Shown here piece by piece: positions 16,239 to 23,578 of a DNA stretch of 64,000 nucleotides. How positions within the stretch are numbered: the stretch's first letter is position 1; the number at the start of each line of letters is the position of its first letter. The notes beneath the pieces were generated by a model. It was given only the letters and a program-made list of their open reading frames with translations, made no database searches and was not told where the DNA came from. Source of the DNA: JAIBJN01 sp963784175 (GTDB lineage: Bacteria > Actinomycetota > Thermoleophilia > Gaiellales > Gaiellaceae); NCBI GenBank assembly GCA_963784175.1, contig CAWAQJ010000014.1:558001-622000 (forward strand), read 5' to 3'. A program made the position numbers and the translations under genes.

Positions 16239-17758
16239 TACGACCTCGTCAGCAGGACCGCGACCGGGATGATCTCGAGGCGCCCGATCCACATGAGCGC
16301 GATCATGATCCCTTTCGAGACGTCACTGAAGGGGGCGAACGAGCCCATCGGGCCCGCGAAGCCGAACGCCGGCCCGACATTTCCCAGGGTTGTGGCCGAT
16401 GCGGCGACGGCGGCGAACGGCGAGAGCTCGAGGTCGACCCGGTGCGCGTCGATGAGGAGCACGATCGCCCCGGCGACGAAGATGCCGACGTAGAGCAGGA
16501 CGAATGCGATCACCGCGCGGATCATCCGCTCGTCGACCCTCATCCTGTTGACCCGGATCGCGCCGACGAACTCCGGGTGCACCGTCTGGTCGAGCTCCCG
16601 CCGCAGCACCTTCCCGATCACGAGGTGGCGCACGACCTTGATCGAGCCCGCCGTCGATCCTGCCGAGCCCCCGGGGAACATGAGCGCGACGATGATCATC
16701 GCCGCGAACGGCACCACGACGAGCCACTCGTTGAAGTCCGTGCTCGCAAAGCCGGTCGTGGTCATGATCGAGACCGTCTGGAAGACCGAATGGCGGACGG
16801 CCGCCTCGCCCTCCTGAATCCCGGATTCCCAGAGCACGGCGGCAAGCACGGCCGAGGCGACCAGCATGAGCGCGACGTAGAGGCGGAACTCGTCGTCACG
16901 CGCGAGGGCAACCGGCTTCCTCCGCACGAAGGCGCGGTAGAGGAGCGCGAAGTTCGCCCCGGCGATGGCCATGAAGAGCGCGAGGACCCACTGGGACGCG
17001 GGGGCGAACGGCTCGATGGAGCGAGGATCGGTGCCGAAACCGCCGGTCGGCATGGCCGTGAACGCCTGTCCGACCGCGGCGAAGAGGTCCATGCGCTCGT
17101 CGATCCCAGTCCAGCCGAAGCCGGCCAGGATGAGGATGAGGAGCGCCGTCAGGGCGACGTAGAGAACCCAGAGGCGCCTGGCGGTCGCCCGGATCGACAC
17201 GCTGAGCGCCTCGACCTCAGGCCCGGGAGCCTCCGACTCCATCAGGCGCCGCCCGCCGACGCGAAGGCGCGGCAACACGGCCAGGGCGAGCACGATGATC
17301 CCCATGCCCCCGACCCACTGACTGAACTGGCGCCACATGAGCACCGACGAGTCGAGCGCCGCGAAGTCCGTCACGACGCTCGACCCGGTCGTCGTCATTC
17401 CGGACATGGCCTCGAAGTACGCGTCGATCGGGCGCGAGAGCTGTTCGTCCGACGAGAGGAGGTAGGGCAGCGCGACGACCGCGGCGATCAGCGCCCACGT
17501 CAGCGAGACCACGAGGAACCCCTCCCTCACCCCGACGTGCTCCTTGCCCTTCGTGACGCGCTCCAGCCCGAAGCCGGTCCCGGCGGTGATCAGGCCCGCC
17601 AGCACGAAGGGCCAGACGGGCTCGGAGTACCCGAGCGCGAGCACGACCGGGAAGATGAAGGCCAGCGAGAAATACTTGATGAGGGCGCCCACGAGGTTGA
17701 GCGTGGCGCCGACGTCGACGCCCACGCGCATACGCCACGAGGCCGTCAGGCCCGCCAA
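16226..17758 (-). CDS. trkH: TrkH-type potassium transporter subunit (second copy)
   Basis: About 510 residues from TTG 17758. Pore segments include FEAMSGMTTTGSSV, AFTAMPTGGFGTDP, FQTVSIMTTTGFAST and ATTLGNVGPAFGF, as in E. coli TrkH. It is clearly paralogous to the gene at 17746-19278 through its whole length, from the GVDVGA-LNLVGAL-KYFSLAF start to the IPVA-LLTR-YWR end. A TTG start with GAGG upstream gives an N-terminus of the same length as its paralogue. It overlaps both neighbours by 13 nt, so the run is translationally coupled. Confidence 0.88.
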   Translation of the reverse strand: MAGLTASWRMRVGVDVGATLNLVGALIKYFSLAFIFPVVLALGYSEPVWPFVLAGLITAGTGFGLERVTKGKEHVGVREGFLVVSLTWALIAAVVALPYLLSSDEQLSRPIDAYFEAMSGMTTTGSSVVTDFAALDSSVLMWRQFSQWVGGMGIIVLALAVLPRLRVGGRRLMESEAPGPEVEALSVSIRATARRLWVLYVALTALLILILAGFGWTGIDERMDLFAAVGQAFTAMPTGGFGTDPRSIEPFAPASQWVLALFMAIAGANFALLYRAFVRRKPVALARDDEFRLYVALMLVASAVLAAVLWESGIQEGEAAVRHSVFQTVSIMTTTGFASTDFNEWLVVVPFAAMIIVALMFPGGSAGSTAGSIKVVRHLVIGKVLRRELDQTVHPEFVGAIRVNRMRVDERMIRAVIAFVLLYVGIFVAGAIVLLIDAHRVDLELSPFAAVAASATTLGNVGPAFGFAGPMGSFAPFSDVSKGIMIALMWIGRLEIIPVAVLLTRSYWRT

Positions 17759-19278
17759 TACGCCCTCGTGAGCAGTGCGGCGACCGGGATGATCTCGAGC
17801 CGCCCGATCCACATGAGTACGATCATGATCCCCTTCGAGACGTCACTGAACGGCGCGAAGGACCCCATCGGCCCGGCGAAGCCGAACGCCGGCCCGACGT
17901 TCCCCAGCGAGCTGGCCGAGGCCGCCAGCGCCTCGAACGGCGTCAGCTCGAGGCTCACCCGGTGGGCGTCGAGCAGCAGCAAGACCGCCCCGACGACGAA
18001 GATCCCGATGTAGAGGAGGACGAAGGCGATCACCGCGCTGACCATCCGGTCGTCGATCGGGAAGCGGTTGAGACGGATGGGCGCTACGTACTCGGGGTGG
18101 ACGGTCTGGTCGAGCTCACGGCGCAGGATCCTGCCGATGACCAGGTGTCGAGCCACCTTCACCGATCCGCTCGTCGAGCCCGCGGACGCGCCCGCGAACA
18201 TGAGCGCCACGAGCAGCATCGCCGCGGCAGGCGCCACCACCTGCCACACGGCGTAGTCGGTGCTCGCGAAACCGGTCGTCGTCATGATCGAGACCGTCTG
18301 GAAGACCGCATGGCGGACGGCCGCCTCGCCCTCTTGGAGGCCCGCGTCCCAGATCAGCACCGTCACGACGGCGGAGGCGACTGCGAGCAGGGCCAGGTAG
18401 AGCCGGAGCTCGTCGTCCCGGAAGATCGAGCCGGGATGTCTGCGGACGAACGCGCGGAAGAGGAGCGCGAAGTTGATGCCGCCGATGACCATGAAGAGCG
18501 CGACCACCCACTGGGACGCAGCGGCGAAGGGCTCGAGCGAGCGGGGATCGGGCCCGAAGCCGCCGGTTGGCAGCGTCGAGAACGCATAGGAGACGGCCTC
18601 GTACACACCCATTCGCTCGTCCACCCCCGTCCACCCGAGGGTGGCCAGGATGAGCGCGAGCACCACGGTCAGCGAGACGTAGAGGATCCAGAGCCGTCGC
18701 GCGGTGTCCCGGATGGAGGTCGTCAGCGGGTCGAGGTCGGGGCCGGGCGTCTCGTGCTCCATGAGCTGGCGGCCGCCGACACGCAGACGCGGCAGGACGG
18801 CCAGCGCGAGGACGACGATTCCCATTCCGCCGATCCACTGGCTGAACTGCCGCCAGATCATCATCGAGCGGTCAACCGCGGCGAAGTCGGTGAGGATGCT
18901 GCCTCCCGAGGTCGTCATCCCCGACATGGCCTCGAAGAGGGCGTCGACCGGGTGGTCCAGCTGGGACTCGCCGGATAACACGTACGGCAGGGACACCGCG
19001 CCCGCAGCGAGTAGCCACGTCAGCGAGACAACGAGGAACCCTTCGCGCACCCCGACGTGCTCCTTCCCCTGCGAGAACCGCTCGAGGCCCAGCCCGACGG
19101 CCGCCGTGAGCGCTCCCCCGGCCACGAACGGCCAGGGCGTCTCGGAATGGCCGAGCGCGATCGCGATCGGGAAGAGGAACGCGAGCGAGAAGTATTTGAG
19201 GAGCGCCCCGACCAGGTTGAGGGCCGCGCCGACGTCGACGCCTACGACGCGCCGCAGGCGACCGACCGGCGAGCTCAC
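17746..19278 (-). CDS. trkH: TrkH-type potassium transporter subunit (first copy)
   Basis: 510 residues, GTG start that overlaps the TGA of trkA (GTGA). It has TrkH pore loops FEAMSGMTTSGGSI, AFSTLPTGGFGPDP, FQTVSIMTTTGFAST and ASSLGNVGPAFGF. The sequence is highly similar to the next gene, consistent with a local tandem duplication. TrkH dimers form the K+ path and are gated by TrkA, which is encoded directly upstream. It ends in the codons for YWRA, inside which the next gene starts. Confidence 0.9.
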   Translation of the reverse strand: MSSPVGRLRRVVGVDVGAALNLVGALLKYFSLAFLFPIAIALGHSETPWPFVAGGALTAAVGLGLERFSQGKEHVGVREGFLVVSLTWLLAAGAVSLPYVLSGESQLDHPVDALFEAMSGMTTSGGSILTDFAAVDRSMMIWRQFSQWIGGMGIVVLALAVLPRLRVGGRQLMEHETPGPDLDPLTTSIRDTARRLWILYVSLTVVLALILATLGWTGVDERMGVYEAVSYAFSTLPTGGFGPDPRSLEPFAAASQWVVALFMVIGGINFALLFRAFVRRHPGSIFRDDELRLYLALLAVASAVVTVLIWDAGLQEGEAAVRHAVFQTVSIMTTTGFASTDYAVWQVVAPAAAMLLVALMFAGASAGSTSGSVKVARHLVIGRILRRELDQTVHPEYVAPIRLNRFPIDDRMVSAVIAFVLLYIGIFVVGAVLLLLDAHRVSLELTPFEALAASASSLGNVGPAFGFAGPMGSFAPFSDVSKGIMIVLMWIGRLEIIPVAALLTRAYWRA

Positions 19279-20672
19279 AGGGCCTTCTCGACCTCCGGCA
19301 CGCGGCTCGACTCCGTGAAGATGATCACACGGTCGCCGGGCTCGAGCTGGCTGTCCCCGTGCGGGAAGATCACGGAGCTGTCACGCACGATGGCGCCGAT
19401 CAGCGAGCCGGTCATAGGCAGCTCCTTGAACGGCGTTCGCACCAGCTTGCTCGAGTCCCGCACCGTGATGTCGAGGATCTCGAAGCGGTCGCCCTCCAGC
19501 ATGGCGAGCTGGCGGACGCGCGGGTCATGGGCGAAGCGGACGATCTCCTCCGCCGTGACCGAGCGCGGGTTGACGGCGACGTCGATCCCCGCCCGCTCGA
19601 AGACCTCGATCGAGACCGTGTCGTGGACGATCCCGATGGTGAAGCCGATGCCGTGCACCTTCGCGAGCATCGCCGCGTAGAGATTCTTCGAGTCCTGCCG
19701 CATGGCGAACACCGCGGCGCTCGCCTGGCCGATGCGCTCGCGCTCGAGGAAGTCGGAGTCGACGCCGGTCGCGCTGTAGACCCGTGCGCCGGGCAGCTCG
19801 TCCGCAACCTCCCGCGCCCGTTCCTCGCTCGCCTCGATCAGGCGCACGCGGATGCCCTGCTCGAGAAGGACGCGGGCGATGGCGAGGCCGGTGCCCCCGG
19901 CGCCGAAGACGACGACGTCGTCGACGCGCTGTGTGCCGCGCGCCATGATCCGGCCCCATTCGCGCGCCGCGCCGGGAGACCCGATGACGACGATCCGGTC
20001 GCCGGGCAGAATCGACTCGTCGCCGCGGGGCACGAGCGTCCGCCCACCCCGGATGATGCTCGCCACCTTCGAGTCCGCGGGGACCGTCGCACGCTTGAGC
20101 GGCAGCCCGACGACTTCGTCGTAGCCGCCTCCGCGCACCCGCCCCGCCGCGCGCTCGGCGGCCTCGGTCAGCGGGATCCCGGTCAGATCGTCGGCCGAGC
20201 CCTCCCTCGGGACGTCGAACTCGACGATCTGCACCTGCCCGTCGGCGAAGACGTCCGTCTGCTTCGCCGCCGGGACGCCGATGGTCTGCGACACAGCGTG
20301 GGCCGTCTCGAGCTCGGAGGAGACCATGAAGTCGACCTCGATGTCCCGCTCCTGCCACGCTTCGATGTACTCCGGGTTGGTGGTGCGGACGATCGTCTGC
20401 GCCTCGGAGATCTTCTTGACGAGGAACGCCGCCACGAGGTTGATCTCGTCGCGCGACGTGCAGGCGATCATCAGCGACGCCCGGTCGATGCCGGCCTCCA
20501 GCAGGATGCGCCGGGTAGCGCCGTTGCCGGCGACCGTGTGCACGTCATAGCGGTACGAGAGCGCCTGAAGCCGCTTCGAGTCCAGGTCGATCACCGTGAT
20601 GTGGTGGTCGCCGTGCAGCGCCTCGACGATGGTCGTGCCGACCTGCCCTGCCCCCAGAACGACGATCTTCAC
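19275..20672 (-). CDS. trkA: TrkA, potassium uptake NAD-binding regulator
   Basis: 465 residues with two RCK units: Rossmann motifs GAGQVGTTIVEALHGDH (7-23) and FGAGGTGLAIARVLLEQG (near 236), each followed by an RCK_C domain (about 135-225 and 365-465). This double layout is that of E. coli-type TrkA, which gates TrkH. Acidic residues at the ends of beta-2 (VIDLDSKRL, LIEASEER) fit NAD/ATP binding. It heads trkA-trkH-trkH-ktrB-ktrA; the peroxidase gene ends only 25 nt upstream on the same strand, so the transcript may start further up. Confidence 0.92.
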   Translation of the reverse strand: MKIVVLGAGQVGTTIVEALHGDHHITVIDLDSKRLQALSYRYDVHTVAGNGATRRILLEAGIDRASLMIACTSRDEINLVAAFLVKKISEAQTIVRTTNPEYIEAWQERDIEVDFMVSSELETAHAVSQTIGVPAAKQTDVFADGQVQIVEFDVPREGSADDLTGIPLTEAAERAAGRVRGGGYDEVVGLPLKRATVPADSKVASIIRGGRTLVPRGDESILPGDRIVVIGSPGAAREWGRIMARGTQRVDDVVVFGAGGTGLAIARVLLEQGIRVRLIEASEERAREVADELPGARVYSATGVDSDFLERERIGQASAAVFAMRQDSKNLYAAMLAKVHGIGFTIGIVHDTVSIEVFERAGIDVAVNPRSVTAEEIVRFAHDPRVRQLAMLEGDRFEILDITVRDSSKLVRTPFKELPMTGSLIGAIVRDSSVIFPHGDSQLEPGDRVIIFTESSRVPEVEKAL

Positions 20673-20697
20673 GCGCGGAGCCTAGCTCCGCAGCAGG

Positions 20698-21252
20698 TCA
20701 ACGCTGGGACAGGGGCCACTCCGGCTCGTCCTCGATCCCGACCGCGTCTGCGATGCGATTGATGTAGTTGAAGTACGAGATCACCTGGAAGGCGTCATGG
20801 ATCGCCGCGTCGCTCCAGCCCTGGGCGCGCAGCTCGTCGACGTCGCCCTGCCCCATCTCTGCCGGCTTGTGCGTGAGCTTGACGGCCAGGTGGCAGAGGG
20901 CCATGACACGCGGCTCGAGGTCGGCCGCGCGATAGTCGTGCTTCGCATGCTCGGCCAGCTCGTCGGTTGCGCCCTCAGCACGGAGGTCGTTGGCGTGGGC
21001 CTCGATTCAGTAATGGCAGTCGTTCGCGTTCGAGACGACGACCGCAAGCAGCTCCCGCTCGGCGCGCGACAATTCGGACGGGCCGAACATGATCGCCCCG
21101 TAAAGCGCCATCGAGCGGTTGAGCACGCTCGGGTTGAGGCTCATCGACTTGACGATGTTGAAGACCTTCCCGGCCCGGCCCATGGCCGCCGCGTACTCCG
21201 CGGCCAGCGGGCCGGTCGCCTCGTCGACGTCGATCAGCCTGATGTGCGGCAT
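20698..21252 (-). CDS. AhpD-like peroxidase with in-frame UGA (probable selenoprotein)
   Basis: Read through one TGA (21007-21009), this frame encodes 184 residues of the AhpD-like 'peroxidase-related enzyme' family: MPHIRLIDVDEATGP start, SRAERELLAVVVSNANDCHY, then UGA, then IEAHANDLRAEG, RVMALCHLAVKLTH and ISYFNYINRIADAVG. In this family the residue after CHY is the second Cys of the CxxC redox pair, so UGA at codon 82 is where selenocysteine would sit (C79-H-Y-U82). A bacterial-SECIS-like hairpin follows at the right distance. The alternatives are a TGC-to-TGA nonsense mutation or a sequencing error. ATG 21252 matches the family start; an in-frame TTG at 21309 is weaker. Confidence 0.7.
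20970..20989 (-). promoter_or_regulatory. candidate bacterial SECIS hairpin
   Basis: Downstream of the UGA at 21007-21009 on the minus strand, CGACCTC and GAGGGCG form a 7-bp stem with one A.G mismatch around the loop CGUGCU. The loop starts 24 nt after the UGA and has G at its second position followed by U, which fits the loose rules for bacterial SECIS elements (short stem, apical G, about 16-37 nt from UGA). Many GC-rich sequences fold this well, so it is only supporting evidence. Confidence 0.45.
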
Positions 21253-21357
21253 GAATGCATAGTCTGCCGCAGTCCCGGCCGCATTTGCATCTGGCTCGTA
21301 GGGATGCAATAAGTTCCTCCCCTGACAAGGGTCAGTCCCCAGCCAAGGAGAGGTGAC

Positions 21358-21960
21358 GTGCTAGGTCGGTCAGACGACTCCCAACACGAGTTCGAAGAGG
21401 AAGTCACACCGCTCGAGCAGTCTGCGGCTCCGGTACGGGAATACACGGACGTCGGTGATGCCGTCGCCGGCGTGCTCCGCGCAGCCGAGGACGCAGCGGA
21501 GAAAATCCGGGTCGAGGCCCAGACGCAGGCCCGGGAAATCGTCGAGCGCTCCAAGGGCGACGCCTCCACCCGCATGGACGAGCTCACCCGTGAGGCCGAG
21601 CGCACGCGCCAGGACGCCGAGGATTACGCCCGCGACATCCGCCAGGCCGTCGACAGCTACGGCACCCAGCAGCGCCGGGAGGCGGAGGAGGAGGCCCGCG
21701 GGACCCTCGCGGACGCCGAGGAGCAGGCTCGCGCGACCCGCGAGGCAGCGCAGGAGATGGCGCTTCAGATCGAGGGCGACGCGAGGCGACGCCAGGAGCG
21801 GCTTCGCGACGAGGTCCGCTCGCTCGAGGAGCGGCGCCAGCGCGTGGTCGAAGGCCTGCGGGAGATGGCCGCCCAGCTCAACGAGCTCTTCCCCGAGCTC
21901 GAGCCCGGAGCGCGCGAAGCCGAGATGCTCGACGCGCTCGAGGTCGAGCGGCGCACCTGA
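21358..21960 (+). CDS. coiled-coil protein (DivIVA-like)
   Basis: 200 residues. From about residue 35 to 185 it is one long heptad-rich helix with many Glu, Arg, Ala and Gln, for example AAEDAAEKIRVEAQTQAREI and DEVRSLEERRQRVVEGLREM. The pattern resembles DivIVA/SepIVA-type proteins, which organise polar growth or septa in actinobacteria, but the conserved N-terminal membrane-binding segment of DivIVA is not evident. GTG start with an AAGGAGAGG ribosome site. It begins a same-strand run with the flavin reductase and HAD genes. Confidence 0.7.
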   Translation: MLGRSDDSQHEFEEEVTPLEQSAAPVREYTDVGDAVAGVLRAAEDAAEKIRVEAQTQAREIVERSKGDASTRMDELTREAERTRQDAEDYARDIRQAVDSYGTQQRREAEEEARGTLADAEEQARATREAAQEMALQIEGDARRRQERLRDEVRSLEERRQRVVEGLREMAAQLNELFPELEPGAREAEMLDALEVERRT

Positions 21961-21989
21961 GCCCGCTCGGCGACGAGTTCCGCTCCCTC

Positions 21990-22433
21990 ATGCGAGGCTT
22001 CCCGGCCGGGGTGGCCGTTCTGACTGTGGACGCGGACGGCGAGCGGCTCGGCCTGACGGTCGCAACCGCCGTGTCGCTGTCGCTCGAGCCTCCGCTCGTC
22101 GGGGTCTCCGTCGCCCGGCAGGCGGCCATGCACGAGCTCCTGCGCCAGGCCCGAGGCTTCGCGCTCAGCTTTCTCGCAGGCGATCAGGAGGCGGTCGCGC
22201 AGCACTTCGCGCGCGGCGTTCCCCCGATGGCGCACTGGCACGGGATCGAGTGGCGCGAGGGCGAGACCGGCGCCCCGCTCCTCGAGGGCGCGCTCGGCTG
22301 GGTCGAGTCCAGCCTGGAAAGCGAGCTCGCGACCGGCGACCACACGTTCTTCGTGGGTGCCGTCCAGACGGTCGAGCGCGGGCGCGACGGCCTCGCGCTC
22401 GTCCACGTCGGGCAACGGTACGAAGCGCTGTGA
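21990..22433 (+). CDS. flavin reductase-domain protein
   Basis: 147 residues from the first ATG; relatives usually begin about 11 residues earlier (here PLGDEFRSLMRGFPAGVAVLT), so a CTG start near 21957, overlapping the previous stop, is plausible. It shows the FMN-binding split-barrel pattern: GVAVLTVDADGERLGLTVATAVSLSLEPPLVGVSVAR, LLRQARGFALSFLAG and HTFFVGAVQTVERGRDGLALVH. It probably supplies reduced flavin to an oxygenase, or acts as an NAD(P)H:FMN reductase; no oxygenase partner is adjacent. It is coupled to the next gene by a GTGA overlap. Confidence 0.8.
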   Translation: MRGFPAGVAVLTVDADGERLGLTVATAVSLSLEPPLVGVSVARQAAMHELLRQARGFALSFLAGDQEAVAQHFARGVPPMAHWHGIEWREGETGAPLLEGALGWVESSLESELATGDHTFFVGAVQTVERGRDGLALVHVGQRYEAL

Positions 22434-23080
22434 TCGAGGCCGTCGTCTTCGACCTCGACGGGGTCATCGTCGACTCCGAGCACGTCTGGGACGACGTGCG
22501 ACAGCGCCTGGCGGAGGAGCGCGGCGGCCGCTGGCACGATCAGGCCTCGCGGGACATGATGGGCATGAGCTCGCCCGAGTGGTCGCGCTACATGCACGAC
22601 GTCATCGGGCTCTCCGAGCCGCCGGAGGAGATCAACACCGAGGTCGTGCGGCGGCTCGAGGCGCTCTACCGCGAGGAGATTCCGCTCCTCCCGGGCGCCG
22701 TCGCGACCGTCAGGTTGCTGGCCGCACGCTGGCCGCTCGGGCTCGCCTCCTCCTCCAACCGCGAGCTCATCGACCTCGTGCTCGAGACCTCCGGGCTCGC
22801 CCCGTACTTCACGGCAACCGTGTCCTCCGAGGAGGTGGCACGCGGGAAGCCCGCGCCCGACGTCTACCTCGAAGCCGCCGGCCGGCTCGGCGTCGACGCC
22901 CGGCGCTGCGCGGCGGTCGAGGACTCTGAGAACGGGATCCGGAGCGCGAAGGACGCGGGCATGCGCGTGATCGCGATCCCCAACCCCCAGTACCCGCCCG
23001 CGGACGAGGCCCTGGCGCTAGCCGACGTGGTCCTGCAGTCGACCGCGGCCCTCACACCCGAGGTCGTCGAGCCCGACTAG
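22430..23080 (+). CDS. HAD-family hydrolase (beta-phosphoglucomutase-like)
   Basis: 216 residues, GTG start overlapping the previous TGA. HAD motif I is VVFDLDGVIVDSE (Asp nucleophile and general acid DxD), motif II is LASSSN, motif III is the Lys of GKPAPDVYLEAA, and motif IV is AVEDSENGIRSAKDAGM. A cap domain lies between motifs I and II (about 15-85). This is the PGM-like or phosphatase subgroup, acting on small sugar or metabolite phosphates. It ends 4 nt into the convergent lipoprotein gene. Confidence 0.88.
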   Translation: MIEAVVFDLDGVIVDSEHVWDDVRQRLAEERGGRWHDQASRDMMGMSSPEWSRYMHDVIGLSEPPEEINTEVVRRLEALYREEIPLLPGAVATVRLLAARWPLGLASSSNRELIDLVLETSGLAPYFTATVSSEEVARGKPAPDVYLEAAGRLGVDARRCAAVEDSENGIRSAKDAGMRVIAIPNPQYPPADEALALADVVLQSTAALTPEVVEPD

Positions 23081-23535
23081 CGCTCGGCCGGCGGGGCAGA
23101 CTCGATGTTCTCGATCGTCGAGCGGATATCGCCGATCGAGAGGAAGCTCCCAACCGCGGCCTGAGCGGCCTCGAGGTCGCCGGCGGCGGCGAGCCCCTTC
23201 GCGCGGCTGAGCTGCGTGCGCAGGGCGAGCAGCCGGTTCGCGAGCTTGTCCTTTTCAGACTCGAGCTCCTCGGGCGCGTCGGCGTCGGAGACCTCCTCGA
23301 CCGCGGTCTGGACCTCGGTGCTGATCTGCTGGAGCTCGGTCGTGAACTCCTGCTGCGTGGTCGTGCTCTCGCCGAGCGCCTCGATCCGGTCGAGGAGCAG
23401 CCCGACCTCCTCGGCCTCCTGGGCCAGATCGCCGCCCTCGCCCCCGCCGCCACCGCCGCCCCCGCCGCAGCCCGCGGCCACGACAAGGATCAGCGCGCTT
23501 CCGAGCACCACCCAAGAAGGGACTCGGCGTGTCAA
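23077..23535 (-). CDS. lipoprotein with helical coiled-coil body
   Basis: About 152 residues from TTG 23535 (GTG 23511 is a shorter option). It has a signal peptide with lipobox (LVVAAGC) followed by a run of 9 Gly. The rest is predominantly helical with Gln/Glu/Thr-rich heptads (LLLDRIEALGESTTTQQEF, EELESEKDKLANRLLALRTQL). No named domain. A membrane-tethered extracytoplasmic protein is expected. It lies 43 nt behind the subtilase gene on the same strand and could be co-transcribed with it. Confidence 0.7.
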   Translation of the reverse strand: MTRRVPSWVVLGSALILVVAAGCGGGGGGGGGEGGDLAQEAEEVGLLLDRIEALGESTTTQQEFTTELQQISTEVQTAVEEVSDADAPEELESEKDKLANRLLALRTQLSRAKGLAAAGDLEAAQAAVGSFLSIGDIRSTIENIESAPPAER

Positions 23536-23578
23536 CGTGCGCGGGACTGTAACGCCCTGGGCGGTCGTTGAAAAGTGG

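Noticed and set aside
16226..16292. Longer ATG-start version of ktrB (16292)
   Set aside because: The extra residues are the shadow of the conserved end of the upstream trkH in another frame; the same shadow appears at 17746-17812. TTG starts with GAGG upstream give matched lengths.
16196..18013. A 605-residue plus-strand frame antisense to the trkH genes
   Set aside because: It is Arg/Glu/Asp/His-rich nonsense produced by the GC-rich antisense strand of membrane-protein genes, with no family similarity.
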